A stretch of DNA of 64,000 nucleotides from Symbioplanes lichenis (GCF_030709675.1 NZ_JAUZQD010000001.1:310001-374000), one strand, 5' to 3'; positions 8,383 through 17,643 are shown, counted from the stretch's first letter. A program made the numbers and translations. Notes: generated by a model not told the origin, from the sequence alone.

Positions 8383-9132
8383 ATGCGCCACGTCGAACAC
8401 GTGATGGGCACGGTCGTCAGCATCGACCTCGCCGACGACCTCCCCGAGCCCACGCTGCGCGCCCTCGTCGCCGACACGTGCGCATGGCTGCACGAGGTCG
8501 ACGCGCGCTTCAGCACGTACCGGGAGGACAGCGAGGTCAGCCGCTTCCGCCGCGGCGAACTCGACCTGGCCGGCTGCTCGCCCGACCTGCGCCACGTCCT
8601 GGACGCGTGCGCCGACCTGTGGCGAGCCACGGACGGCTACTTCGACGCCTATGCCGGCGGCCTGCTCGATCCTTCCGGCTATGTCAAGGGCTGGTCCGTC
8701 GAGGTCGCGTCGGCCCGCCTCGCCGAAGCCGGCTCGGTCAACCACTGCCTGAACGCGGGCGGCGACATCCGCTCCCGGGGCCGCACCGCCGCCGGCGCCC
8801 CGTGGCGCGTGGGCATCCGCCATCCGTGGCAGCCGGACAAGCTGAGCTGGGTCCTGGCGATCACGGACGGCGCCGTCGCCACCTCGGGCACCTACGAGCG
8901 CGGCGACCACGTCCGCAACCCCCGCACCGGCGCCCCGGCCCGCGGCCTCCGCTCGGTCACCGTCGCCGGCCCCGACCTCGCCCTGGCCGACTCCTACGCC
9001 ACGGCTGCCCTGGCGATGGGTGAGCCCGGCATCGCGTGGCTGGCCAAGCTCGTCCCGGACGGCTACGAGTCCGCCGTCGTCACCGAAGACACCCGAGCCT
9101 TCACCACCGCCGGCCTCCCCGTCGCCCTCTGA
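8383..9132 (+). CDS. apbE: FAD:protein FMN transferase (ApbE family)
   Basis: ApbE uses FAD as donor and attaches FMN to a Ser/Thr of an exported target protein. The 249-aa sequence has the family hallmarks: MGTVVSIDL near the start, DARFSTYREDSEVSRF, DPSGYVKGWSVE, LNAGGDI (nucleotide-binding region), a conserved TSGTYERGDHVRNPRTG-type segment and DSYATAALAMG, whose Asp and Thr bind Mg2+. It is shorter than the roughly 330-aa proteobacterial forms and has no signal peptide, as is common in actinomycetes. Its likely substrate is the FMN-binding protein at 7475-8005, which carries the SGAT target. Confidence 0.92.
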   Translation: MRHVEHVMGTVVSIDLADDLPEPTLRALVADTCAWLHEVDARFSTYREDSEVSRFRRGELDLAGCSPDLRHVLDACADLWRATDGYFDAYAGGLLDPSGYVKGWSVEVASARLAEAGSVNHCLNAGGDIRSRGRTAAGAPWRVGIRHPWQPDKLSWVLAITDGAVATSGTYERGDHVRNPRTGAPARGLRSVTVAGPDLALADSYATAALAMGEPGIAWLAKLVPDGYESAVVTEDTRAFTTAGLPVAL

Positions 9133-9151
9133 CCGTCCGCCGGCGCCCGGC

Positions 9152-9229
9152 CCCTCACCACCCTTCGACCGCCCGGCGGCGCCCCGGCCCCGGCCCTCAT
9201 CACCCTTCGGCCGCCCGGCGGCGCCCCGG
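9152..9229. repeat. Two 36-bp direct repeats with 42-bp period
   Basis: 9152-9187 and 9194-9229 match at 34 of 36 positions. They are GC-rich (CCGCCCGGCGGCGCCCCGG core) and lie in the 149-bp spacer between the convergent apbE and acetyltransferase genes. Probably a slippage product; no gene is seen here. Confidence 0.6.
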
Positions 9230-9281
9230 GGGGCGGCCCGGCCTCGACCCCTCGTCGCGCGCCTCGGACCGCCGATCTCGC

Positions 9282-10469
9282 TCAGAAGTCGGCGAACAGG
9301 TACGGCATCCGCTTCGGGAACAGCGCACCCAGCACCTCACCCGCCGCCGCGTCCACCTGCCCGAAGCCCCGGATCACGACCTCCACCGGGTCCAGGACGC
9401 CGTAGGCGAGCGCACTGAGCCCGGCGCACGTCAGGGTGGCCCCGGGCTCGTCCGTGCTCTTCCCGACCGCCAGAGTGCCCGCCTCCCCCGAGATCCGGTA
9501 GCGCCCGGCCAGCAGGTCGTCGCCGATGACCTCCACCGTCACGGCCAGCTCGGCCGGGGTGTGCAGCCCGTTGAGCGCGTCGATCGAGAGCAGCCGCACC
9601 ATGGGCCCGCCCCGCCGCGGGTGGTCGACCCGCCCCTCCGTGGTGACCGAGAAGTCCGTGCCCCAGAGCTCGGGGACCTCGTCGGTGCCCAGCCGGACGA
9701 CGACCCTGGCCACCTGATCGACATGCCGCGCGAAGAACTGCAGCAGCAGCGCCCGCCCGAGCGGACCCGTCGTCAGCAGGTCACCGGCCACGAGGTCCCC
9801 GCCGTAGCTGTCGACCCGATAGGTGACCGCGCCCACCACCTCGCCGTCCACCCGGGCGATCGCCACCCAGGCGGACGGCTTCTCGCGGAACTCGGCCGCC
9901 CTCGTTTCGTCGTACACCGCGAAACCGTGCTGCTCCCCCAGCAGCCGCAGCGTCAGCGCGTTGTAGTCGTCGAAGCCCTCCGTCATGTGCAGGCGCCGCA
10001 CCTCGCCCGGCAGATCCGCTTTCAGCAGGTGTGCCAGGCCCTCAGGCGCGAACGTGGCAGTGCGGAACCGCGGCACGCCGACATAGCCGAACCGCTCGTA
10101 GAACGACGGCCGGAACGGGTAGAGCGCGCTCACCGAGCTGCCCTGCTCCCGTGTCTGCCGGAGCAGCCGGGTCATCAGCTCCCGCACATAGCCCTTCCGC
10201 CGCGCGTCCGGATCGCTGACGACCGAGAACACACCCGCCATGTCCCGCACGGCCCCGCGCACGTTCTGCCGCATGGCCAGCGCGCCCACCCCGGCCAGCG
10301 GCCGCCCGTCCTCCTCGGCGAGCAGGCTCGTGGCCGTCTCGTAGAACCGCATGCGCTGCGCATACTTCTCCCGGGCCTCGTCCTCCCACGGCGACGGCAT
10401 GAAGGCATAGGTCGCGAGCGGGAAGAACGTGCCGGGCCGCTCGCCGGCGGAGACCTGTCGGATCTGCAT
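9282..10469 (-). CDS. Eis-like GNAT N-acetyltransferase with SCP2-like C-terminal domain
   Basis: The 395-aa product matches the Eis family in length and order: an N-terminal GNAT fold with the acetyl-CoA loop DPDARRKGYVRELM (about residues 82-95), a second degenerate GNAT region (about 150-290), and an SCP2-like C-terminal domain. It ends at the C-terminal carboxylate PYLFADF, typical of Eis proteins. The family acetylates amines of aminoglycosides or peptides and uses the C-terminal carboxylate in catalysis. ATG 10469 is chosen because the preceding in-frame 35 codons look like spacer and the family starts just here (MQIRQVSAGER). It is a single gene. The substrate cannot be inferred. Confidence 0.85.
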   Translation of the reverse strand: MQIRQVSAGERPGTFFPLATYAFMPSPWEDEAREKYAQRMRFYETATSLLAEEDGRPLAGVGALAMRQNVRGAVRDMAGVFSVVSDPDARRKGYVRELMTRLLRQTREQGSSVSALYPFRPSFYERFGYVGVPRFRTATFAPEGLAHLLKADLPGEVRRLHMTEGFDDYNALTLRLLGEQHGFAVYDETRAAEFREKPSAWVAIARVDGEVVGAVTYRVDSYGGDLVAGDLLTTGPLGRALLLQFFARHVDQVARVVVRLGTDEVPELWGTDFSVTTEGRVDHPRRGGPMVRLLSIDALNGLHTPAELAVTVEVIGDDLLAGRYRISGEAGTLAVGKSTDEPGATLTCAGLSALAYGVLDPVEVVIRGFGQVDAAAGEVLGALFPKRMPYLFADF

Positions 10470-10625
10470 GGGCCCATCCAACTCGGATCTTCCCGAGCCC
10501 GCCCACTCGTTTCCCGGGCCTGTGGACAACTCCGGCGCACCGCGGACCGGACATAGCGCCCGAACCCCGAGCACCCCTGTTCACCTGCGGTTTCCCTCCG
10601 GCACGACGCGCGGGGGGACCCCGGT

Positions 10626-10655
10626 TTGGCAAGAGACAGGGCGACCAGCTAATGT
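10626..10655 (+). promoter_or_regulatory. Promoter of the Gly-Cys-Val tRNA operon
   Basis: TTGGCA (10626-10631) and TAATGT (10650-10655) are separated by 18 bp, close to the sigma-A consensus. The expected start is near 10662, about 27 nt before the first tRNA. This is one of the strongest canonical promoters in the window, as expected of stable RNA genes. Confidence 0.7.
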
Positions 10656-10688
10656 TTCTTCCGTCGCCGGGGAAACCCGGAAGGACAA

Positions 10689-10761
10689 GCGGACGTAGCG
10701 CAGCTGGTAGCGCATCACCTTGCCAAGGTGAGGGTCGCGGGTTCGAATCCCGTCGTCCGCT
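10689..10761 (+). tRNA. tRNA-Gly (anticodon GCC)
   Basis: A 73-nt cloverleaf. The acceptor strands GCGGACG (10689-10695) and CGTCCGC (10754-10760) pair perfectly. The anticodon stem TCACC/GGTGA encloses TTGCCAA with anticodon GCC at 10722-10724, and the T-arm is GCGGG-TTCGAAT-CCCGT. The discriminator is T and CCA is not encoded. An identical copy lies on the minus strand at 28980-29052. Confidence 0.97.
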
Positions 10762-10800
10762 CGGAGAGGCCGCGACAGCAGGAACGTGCGGGGCCGACTC

Positions 10801-10871
10801 GGTGGAGTGGCCGAGAGGCGAGGCAACGGCCTGCAAAGCCGTCTACACGGGTTCAAATCCCGTCTCCACCT
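10801..10871 (+). tRNA. tRNA-Cys (anticodon GCA)
   Basis: A 71-nt cloverleaf. The acceptor GGTGGAG pairs with CTCCACC (10864-10870). The anticodon stem ACGGC/GCCGT encloses CTGCAAA with anticodon GCA at 10833-10835. The T-loop TTCAAAT is in a CGGG/CCCG stem. CCA is not encoded. It is the middle gene of the tRNA operon. Confidence 0.96.
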
Positions 10872-10885
10872 CGGCAGTACAACGA

Positions 10886-10960
10886 GGGCGATTGGCGCAG
10901 CGGGAGCGCGCTTCCTTGACACGGAAGAGGTCACTGGTTCGATCCCAGTATCGCCCACCA
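10886..10960 (+). tRNA. tRNA-Val (anticodon GAC), CCA encoded
   Basis: The acceptor GGGCGAT (10886-10892) pairs with ATCGCCC (10950-10956). The anticodon stem CTTCC/GGAAG encloses TTGACAC with anticodon GAC at 10918-10920. Unlike its two operon partners, the 3' CCA is encoded (10958-10960) after discriminator A. Confidence 0.96.
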
Positions 10961-10977
10961 GCAACACCGCAAGTCAG

Positions 10978-11010
10978 AACGGGTCTCGCCCACCGGGTCG
11001 AGGCCCGTTT
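10978..11010 (+). terminator. Terminator of the tRNA operon
   Basis: AACGGGTCTCG-CCC pairs with GGG-TCGAGGCCCGTT (one G-T wobble, one bulged A), leaving a short loop, and is followed by the pyrimidine-rich TTCCCGTTTCCCGTT. It lies 18 nt after tRNA-Val. Confidence 0.6.
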
Positions 11011-11105
11011 CCCGTTTCCCGTTGGAGAGTCTGCCCCCGGAAGTCCGACCCGGGCGATCCGCGCCGAGCAGCCGAGACGCCGGCACGACGATGAACTGCG
11101 CAGAG

Positions 11106-11140
11106 CGCTCCGCCCAGCGGCACGGCCACCGGGCGGAGCG
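11106..11140 (-). terminator. Hairpin terminator after the four-cassette giant gene
   Basis: CGCTCCGCCC (11106-11115) and GGGCGGAGCG (11131-11140) form a perfect 10-bp stem, six bases beyond the minus-strand stop at 11147. There is no U-run, which is usual for high-GC actinomycete terminators. Confidence 0.6.
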
Positions 11141-11146
11141 GTGCGG

Positions 11147-14100
11147 TCAAGCGATCGGCGGATCGATCCGCATGCCGAGCCCGGGACGCATGGTGGGTTC
11201 GTGATCAGCGAAGAGCACCTCGGCGTCGGTCCAATCCTCGATGCCGATGATGGCGTCGCCGCCGATCATGAAATAGGTGCCGTCGTTGTCCGGGTACGCG
11301 AACCGGATGCCGCCGCCCTCGTCGAGTGTCACCTGGAACGTGGCGCGCACCTCGGGGTCGTAGGCGTATCCGACATTGCGCCACTCCACGACGTACTGCC
11401 GGTTCGGTGCGGTGCCGCGCGTGGCGACCCGGACATCGGACTGCTCGTCACGGTCCCAGTAGCTCCAGAGCACGTCCAGCCACAGCGGCGAGCCGTCCTC
11501 GGCACCGAAGTACAGGGCTCCGTCGTCCTCGATCTGGACCTGCGATCTCGTACGCCCCTGCAGTGTCACGGGGAAGGGCAGGTCGACCACCTCGTACCAG
11601 TCGTCCATGGGCAGGACGTCCGCGTCGCCGAGCGGGACGTAGGGCACCTCGGCCTCCGCGAACTTGTGCCCGGCTCCCGGCGGCGTGGGACCGGTCGCGA
11701 AATCGATCACCTGCGGGTCACGGCCCAGCAGGCCGGTCAGGACGTGCGACCCCGCACAGGCTCCGGCGGGCAGCGTGGCGACGGCCGCCAGGGTCTTGGC
11801 CGGCACCTCGTCCACCTGGTAAGCGCCGTCGGTCCCCGTGGTGCCGGACCGTCCCGCCACCGTCACGACCGCCTCCGCCACCGGGGCGCCGGAGCACGTG
11901 ACCGTTCCGGTGACGGTGTTCCGCTCCGCCGCGGGAACGAGACGCACGCTCAGGTCATCGGCCAGGATCTCCCCGTCGTCGAGATAGGCGAAGTCGTAGT
12001 CGCCCGTGTCATCGGTCACGCTGACGACTCCTGAGCGGCCCTGCTCACGCGGGCTCGCCGGATTGATCCCGGCATAGTTCAGCGTGATGCCACCAGTCTC
12101 CTCAAAGATCGCCTCGAAGCTGACCCGGGTCGCGGGGTCACCCGCAGCCTGCACGTTGCGCCACTCGACAGTCCACCGCCGGTCGGGGGCCGTCCCGGTC
12201 ACGCCGGTGGCGACCGCCGCCTGGCTGTCGACCACCCAGTCGTCGTAGAAGACCTTCACGGAACTACGCACGATGGCTCCGGCACGGTCAGTCCCGGAGA
12301 TCGGGTCACCCGGCGGCTGGAAGGTGAGCACGCCGTTGTCACTGACGTAGGCCACGTTGTACGACTCGCCGTACAACTTGACCGGGAAGGGAATGGCGGA
12401 TCGCCAGGTCTGCTCGTCCCCGGTCCAGTCCGGCTGGACGTCGGCCGCGGGGGTGAACGCCTGGCGCGCGGTGGCACAGTCGTAATAGAAGTCGCGCGGT
12501 GCCAGGGCGGACAGGTCCGCCTTCTCGTCCAGGTACGCCTTGACGATCGTCGTGGCGGCGTACGAGCCCCAGCAGCGGTTGTTCCCGCCGGTGACCTGCA
12601 GGGTGTACTGCCCGACGGTCACCCCGTCGAACCGGAAGCTGCCGTCGTCGGCTGTCGTCACGCTCAGGTTGCCGGGGGTGAGCGTCACGGTGGCGCCGGC
12701 GACCGGTTCGGTGGTCTCCGCCTCGGTGAGGACTCCTGTGACAGCGCCCGGCGCGGCCGGTGTCCAGGTCAGCGAACTTCCCGGGGTCAGAAGGGCCTCG
12801 CGGCCCGAGTAGAACCTCGTGATTCCGTTCGGAGCCTGCAGGCTGGCAGTCGCCGTGCTGCCCTTCTGCCGGTCGGTGGTGCCTCCGATCGCGTACTGGT
12901 AGACGAACCGCCCGTCCTCGTGGAGCACGACCTCGAAGCTCACCCGCTCGGTGGTGCCTGTGAAGAGCACGTTGCGCCACTCGACGACGAAGGTGCGGTT
13001 CGGGGCGGTGCCGCCGGCCTGCGTCCGGACGCTCGCCGAGCCGTCGACGGTGAAGTCGGTGAAGAACGGCACGAGATAGCTGGACCCGAAGACGAGATAG
13101 CCGTCCTCGGAGACCGAGGCGGTGGTGGCGGCCGGTCCGTGCAGGCGCACGGGGAAGGGCAAGGTGACCGGGGCGCGAACACCGTTGCCGGTCAACGGCA
13201 CCACCGTCGATGCCGCGACCCAGCTCGCCGTGCCGGTGGCGCAGGCATATCCGATGTCGCCGTAGTCCGTTCCCAGGCGGAGGTCACGGGTGGTGTTCTC
13301 ACCGAGGTCCACCACCGCCTCCGCCGCGGTGCCGCATTTCTGTCCCGGCTTGCGGGCGACGACGCTGTAGCTGTCGGCCTCCACGCCGTAGAACGAGTAG
13401 ACACCGTTGGCTGCGGTGGTGGCGACGAGCCCACCCGGGTCCAGGCTGACGGGGACGCCGGCGGCGGGTGCGCCCGCCGAGTCGGTGAGTGTCCCGGTCA
13501 GGTTGTAGGTCTCGAACCCACCGCTCATGTCCGGACGGGTGAAGACGACGGCCCGTCCCGAAGCCAGTGCGGCCTCCCGCGTCGAGTAGCTGAGCCCGTC
13601 GTCGCCCTCGGGCGACTCGAGGCCCACCAGAGCACCGCTGCCCTGCTCGGCGGCATTGTCCAGGCTGCTGTAGTTAGCGGTGACAGTGCCGTCGGCGGCG
13701 AGTGAGAGCTCGAAGCTGATCCGTTGCGCGCTGTTCGCCTTGCGGGAGACGTTGCGCCACTCGATGAGGAAACGCTGGTCGCTACCACTTCCGGTGATCG
13801 AGGTGCGCACGCCGGCGGAAGCGTCGACGACCAGGTCGTCCCAGAAAGGCGCGATGACCCCGTTGGGCGCGGCGGCGTTGATCAGGTCGCTGGTGCCGTC
13901 GTACGGGCGGGAGCCCTCCGGATCGGTGAAGGACAGCAGGCCGTTGGTGTCCACCCACGCCGACCGGTAGGAGCTGCCGTAGAACGGGAAGGCGAACGGC
14001 AGGTCGACCGTGGTGACCGCGTTGTCGCCGGTGAGCGGCAGGAGGGTCGTGCCGGCCTCGAAGGTCACGGCGCGCTCGGAACAGGTGTGGCCGAGGACGT

Positions 14101-17100
14101 CGGACGCCCGCATCAGGTACAGGTCGAGGGTGAGGCCTTGACCGTCCACCTCGTACGACTGACTTCCGGCCACTCCGCATCGGCCGCCCGACGTAGCCTT
14201 CACTGAGTACGTGCCGACGGCGAGGTCGTCGAAGGCGTACGCGCCGTCCGCGTCCGTGGTGACCTGGCGCCCGCCGGGCTGCAGGGTGACCACGGCACCG
14301 CTCACCGGCAGCCAGGTCACCATGTCGAGCACGGTGCCGTCCAGGGCCTCCGGTGGTCCGACCTTCACCAGGATCTGAGTCAGCGGACTGACCCTGTTGC
14401 CGTCGTCGACCGCGACAGCGTGCACCGGCCGCTGACCGGAGACGGTTCCGACAGGAACATTCACGGTCACCGTGCCGCCCGCCCCGGCGGCGTTCACCGT
14501 GGTGCCCAGTGTGGTGTCGCCGACGCTGTAGCGGAACTTGGTCACATTGCTGTCCCCGCCGGCGTCGAACGTGACAGGAACGGTACCGCCGTACTTCGCG
14601 TCCTCGCCCGCGGGCAGACTCAGCGTGGGCTGCAGCGGCAACGCGAGCAGAGCGAGATTGGCCGCCGTCTCGGCGAAGCTGTAGACCCGGACGTCGTCGA
14701 CCTCTCCGGTCAGGTAGCCGTCGTCGGCGCCGTTCCACTTGCGCTTGCCGATGGTCACCGCGCCGGTGGCGTGGAACCCGCCGGTCAGGGTCGCGGTGGC
14801 GGTCTGCGCGACCCCGTTGACGTAGAGGGTCAGCTTCTTGGTCGCGGAGTTGTAGACGCCGGCCAGGTGGGTCCACTTGTTCGTGGCCGGAGCGGCATTG
14901 GACAGCACACTGAAGAGCGCCGGGTTGTCGACGTCCGAGCCGGCCATCGTGAAGCGCCAGCGGTTGTCGGTGGCCGAGTAGCCGAGCGTGTAAGCCGAAG
15001 CGCGGGTGCCCGACGCCGCCACGACGACCCGCTGGTTGGTGAAGCTTGTCGAAGGCAGTTTGACCCGGGCGGCGACAGTGAAATTCTGGTCGGTACGCAT
15101 GGCGGTCTTGACGCCCGTGTCGGGGTGCGGGTAAGTGACGGCCGCCGCGGTGGCCGACGACGGCGCGATGCCCGTCAGCGCCAGGGCCGACCCGTCATTG
15201 CCGCGGCCGGCGACGCGGGAGACGGAGTTGCCCAGCACGGCCGTGTTGCCGTGCCCGCTGATGTCGGTGGCGTCGCCCTCGGTCTCGTCGAAGGTCCACT
15301 CCGCGGCGGGACCGGAACCGGCCCGCACCTGGAAGGTGAAGGTGGCCGGGTTGAGCGAGAAGCGGCCCGCGTGGTCCTTGGACCACACCCTCAGCGTGTT
15401 GATGCCGTCATGCACCGGCTTCAGCGTGACGGACCCGGCGTACGTGGTGGCGTCGGCCTTCACGATTTGCGAGGCGATCTGTTTGCCCGAGTCCAGCGTC
15501 CAGGCGTACGCGACGACCTCGTAGGGCCGCACCGTGGGTGGGGCGATGGCGAAGGAGCCGGGCAGCCCGACCCCGCCCTTGGGCGTGGTGTTCGAGTAGT
15601 CGGTCGACGTGATGGCACCCGGCTGTGGTGGCGGCGTCGCGTCCACGGTGAACTCGCACGTGCCGGACCACGTCGACAGGTTGCCGCCGTCGGTGGTCTT
15701 CGCCTGCCACACATACGTCGCGCCGTCCGTCAGCCGGCCGGCGGGGATCTGCTTGGACACGATCGCGTTGTTGCCGTTGGCCTGCGACACCTTGTTCGAC
15801 TCGCTGCGCGTGCCACCCTTGACCCACCAGTAGAAGTCCGTGGTCAAGTCCTGGTCCCCGTCGGGGTCGGACTGCTTGGCCGACAGCGTCGGGTTGGTCC
15901 AGAGCACGTAGGGCCGTTTGCTGCCCACCACGCACGCCTTGCCGTCCGACTTGCGGTCGGTCGCGGCGTTGGGCGCCCGGTCGTACGTGATCGCGAGCTT
16001 GGCCGTCGTGGGGTTGAACCGCTTCCACTGGGTCTTCGTGCCCTCGTCGATCGCGCGCAGCCCGACGCTGACACTGTTCCAGCCGCCCTTGGCCGCTTGG
16101 TCGACAATTGACGTGACATTGAACTCGATGGTTCCGGTGCCGAGGCAGCCGTGGACTCCGCCGTTTTTGTGGTTGCCCTTGGTCTGCGCGGTCGACTTGC
16201 TGTACCAGGTGGGCTGCTTCTTCCACGTGGTGGCGGCGGAGAAGTTACCGGTCATCCAGAGCTTCGCGTTCGACACCGGATTGCACGTCCACGCGTGCCG
16301 TTGCTCGATGCGGAACTCGGCGGACTCGATCTTCGTCTTCTTCACCTTGCTGGTGTCCATCCGGAACAGCGACCGGATGATGTGGTCGGCACAGCCGGCA
16401 CAGTCCTCGGTCCGCCCGGCGCCTGCCGCGCCGAAGACCTTGCCATCGGTGAGGGCGTCGGAGTTCTTCCAGAAGGACTGGGTCGGATACTTGCTCCAGA
16501 CCGAGGTCCATTCGTTGCTCACCAGGCCACCGGTCACCGACGGATCGATGTAGACCGGAAACTGCGTTCGCGGATCGGTCAGCATGCCGTGATGCGGTGT
16601 GATTGTCAGTGCGTCGCTCTCCACCTTGACCGGCATCGCCGCTCGCCGGACCCGCTCCCCGCCGCCGGGAACCGTTCCGGCGCTCCCGCCGCGCTCACGT
16701 GCCGCGCCGCTTCCCTCCGCGGCGGTCGTCTCCGCCGGTCCCGCCCCCGCCGACTCGGGTGTCGCCGAGGAGTCCCACATCAGCGGCGCGGGCGCCTGGA
16801 ACACCGGGGCGCCCTTGCTGTCACGGGCCACCAGGCCACCGCCTGGCGCGGCGCTCATCCGGACGCCCTTGGCCGACATCCCGAACCGCACAGCCGCCAG
16901 ATCCGGGTTCGCCGCGGCTGCCCGATCGCGGACGACCAGGATCTCCGAGAATCCGGTCGCCGTCGCGGTCACGCGCAGATCCACGCCGGGCAGCACCTCG
17001 GGATAGGTCGCGGTGGGGCCGTCGAGCCGGGGCTCCGGCAGCGTGCCGGGCCAGGTGACGGCCAGCTCGCGGCCACCGTCCCGCAGCCGTCCCACCAGGT

Positions 17101-17497
17101 TGTCGCCGCCCGCGGAGAACGTCATGGGCAGCACCGTCGCCCGTGGCACAACCCCTTCCCGGGTGCGCCGCAGATCGGTGTCGACGGGAACCCACGAGTC
17201 ACCCCGGCGCACCCGGGCGGGCTCGATCGACTGCTCCAGCGTCCGGGTCCCGCCGGGGTTGAGGAACACCTGGGCGTACTCGGTGCGCTCCGCCAGGATC
17301 TCCACCCGCTTGCCGCAGATGCCGGCCATGCGCTGCGCTGCGGCCGCGTCGGCCTGCTCCGGCACGCAGCCCGTGGCCGGCGCGGGCGCGGCGACCGCGG
17401 CTCCGGGCATCGTCAGCACCTGCAGACCCGCCGCGGTCACCACCGCGACAAGCGTCGCGGCGATCCGCGCGCGCACCGGTCCAGCTACTCGAACCAT
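11147..17497 (-). CDS. Giant secreted DNRLRE/LamG protein with four carboxypeptidase-regulatory/EWRNV cassettes
   Basis: A 2116-aa Sec-exported protein. Residues 1-37 form a signal peptide (hydrophobic stretch ending near GAAVAAPAPA). About 40-320 is the N-terminal region typical of actinomycete YD/LamG giants, about 325-495 a DNRLRE-type beta domain, about 500-735 Fn3-like material, and about 735-960 a LamG/concanavalin fold (AEWTFDETEGDATDISGHG). From about 1045 to the end are four cassettes, each a carboxypeptidase-regulatory-like beta-sandwich followed by a globular domain marked (V/I)EWRNV near residues 1247, 1507, 1779 and 2038. Together these suggest an extracellular carbohydrate-binding or adhesive scaffold. 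ATG 17497 follows a GGGGG stretch; the extra 19 upstream codons lack a ribosome site. No catalytic or toxin domain is seen. Confidence 0.8.
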   Translation of the reverse strand: MVRVAGPVRARIAATLVAVVTAAGLQVLTMPGAAVAAPAPATGCVPEQADAAAAQRMAGICGKRVEILAERTEYAQVFLNPGGTRTLEQSIEPARVRRGDSWVPVDTDLRRTREGVVPRATVLPMTFSAGGDNLVGRLRDGGRELAVTWPGTLPEPRLDGPTATYPEVLPGVDLRVTATATGFSEILVVRDRAAAANPDLAAVRFGMSAKGVRMSAAPGGGLVARDSKGAPVFQAPAPLMWDSSATPESAGAGPAETTAAEGSGAARERGGSAGTVPGGGERVRRAAMPVKVESDALTITPHHGMLTDPRTQFPVYIDPSVTGGLVSNEWTSVWSKYPTQSFWKNSDALTDGKVFGAAGAGRTEDCAGCADHIIRSLFRMDTSKVKKTKIESAEFRIEQRHAWTCNPVSNAKLWMTGNFSAATTWKKQPTWYSKSTAQTKGNHKNGGVHGCLGTGTIEFNVTSIVDQAAKGGWNSVSVGLRAIDEGTKTQWKRFNPTTAKLAITYDRAPNAATDRKSDGKACVVGSKRPYVLWTNPTLSAKQSDPDGDQDLTTDFYWWVKGGTRSESNKVSQANGNNAIVSKQIPAGRLTDGATYVWQAKTTDGGNLSTWSGTCEFTVDATPPPQPGAITSTDYSNTTPKGGVGLPGSFAIAPPTVRPYEVVAYAWTLDSGKQIASQIVKADATTYAGSVTLKPVHDGINTLRVWSKDHAGRFSLNPATFTFQVRAGSGPAAEWTFDETEGDATDISGHGNTAVLGNSVSRVAGRGNDGSALALTGIAPSSATAAAVTYPHPDTGVKTAMRTDQNFTVAARVKLPSTSFTNQRVVVAASGTRASAYTLGYSATDNRWRFTMAGSDVDNPALFSVLSNAAPATNKWTHLAGVYNSATKKLTLYVNGVAQTATATLTGGFHATGAVTIGKRKWNGADDGYLTGEVDDVRVYSFAETAANLALLALPLQPTLSLPAGEDAKYGGTVPVTFDAGGDSNVTKFRYSVGDTTLGTTVNAAGAGGTVTVNVPVGTVSGQRPVHAVAVDDGNRVSPLTQILVKVGPPEALDGTVLDMVTWLPVSGAVVTLQPGGRQVTTDADGAYAFDDLAVGTYSVKATSGGRCGVAGSQSYEVDGQGLTLDLYLMRASDVLGHTCSERAVTFEAGTTLLPLTGDNAVTTVDLPFAFPFYGSSYRSAWVDTNGLLSFTDPEGSRPYDGTSDLINAAAPNGVIAPFWDDLVVDASAGVRTSITGSGSDQRFLIEWRNVSRKANSAQRISFELSLAADGTVTANYSSLDNAAEQGSGALVGLESPEGDDGLSYSTREAALASGRAVVFTRPDMSGGFETYNLTGTLTDSAGAPAAGVPVSLDPGGLVATTAANGVYSFYGVEADSYSVVARKPGQKCGTAAEAVVDLGENTTRDLRLGTDYGDIGYACATGTASWVAASTVVPLTGNGVRAPVTLPFPVRLHGPAATTASVSEDGYLVFGSSYLVPFFTDFTVDGSASVRTQAGGTAPNRTFVVEWRNVLFTGTTERVSFEVVLHEDGRFVYQYAIGGTTDRQKGSTATASLQAPNGITRFYSGREALLTPGSSLTWTPAAPGAVTGVLTEAETTEPVAGATVTLTPGNLSVTTADDGSFRFDGVTVGQYTLQVTGGNNRCWGSYAATTIVKAYLDEKADLSALAPRDFYYDCATARQAFTPAADVQPDWTGDEQTWRSAIPFPVKLYGESYNVAYVSDNGVLTFQPPGDPISGTDRAGAIVRSSVKVFYDDWVVDSQAAVATGVTGTAPDRRWTVEWRNVQAAGDPATRVSFEAIFEETGGITLNYAGINPASPREQGRSGVVSVTDDTGDYDFAYLDDGEILADDLSVRLVPAAERNTVTGTVTCSGAPVAEAVVTVAGRSGTTGTDGAYQVDEVPAKTLAAVATLPAGACAGSHVLTGLLGRDPQVIDFATGPTPPGAGHKFAEAEVPYVPLGDADVLPMDDWYEVVDLPFPVTLQGRTRSQVQIEDDGALYFGAEDGSPLWLDVLWSYWDRDEQSDVRVATRGTAPNRQYVVEWRNVGYAYDPEVRATFQVTLDEGGGIRFAYPDNDGTYFMIGGDAIIGIEDWTDAEVLFADHEPTMRPGLGMRIDPPIA

Positions 17498-17533
17498 CGA
17501 CGTCCCCCGTAGTCCACAGTGGTGAGCCACCGG

Positions 17534-17563
17534 ACTGTAGAGCGCGCTGATCATCGCTGTAAA
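17534..17563 (-). promoter_or_regulatory. Promoter of the four-cassette giant gene
   Basis: On the minus strand TTTACA (17563-17558), an 18-bp spacer and TACAGT (17539-17534). TTTACA matches TTGACA at 5 of 6 positions. The start would be near 17527, giving a leader of about 30 nt that includes the ribosome site. Its spacer begins GCGATGATC, nearly the same as the promoter of the YD-repeat toxin gene at 24976-25005. Confidence 0.6.
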
Positions 17564-17643
17564 TAGTCGCTCCGGGCGCTCCGGCGTTGCACAGCGTGAA
17601 GAGGGACGTACACAGCGACATTGGGATGCGGGCCCCCGTGAAG

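Noticed and set aside
10689-10761. tRNA-Gly as phage or island attachment site
   Set aside because: No integrase and no partial 3' repeat nearby; the second copy is a complete functional-looking tRNA.
11147-11500. C-terminus of the four-cassette giant as a toxin tip with a downstream immunity gene
   Set aside because: The end is the fourth EWRNV domain, followed by a terminator and tRNAs; no small gene follows on the same strand.
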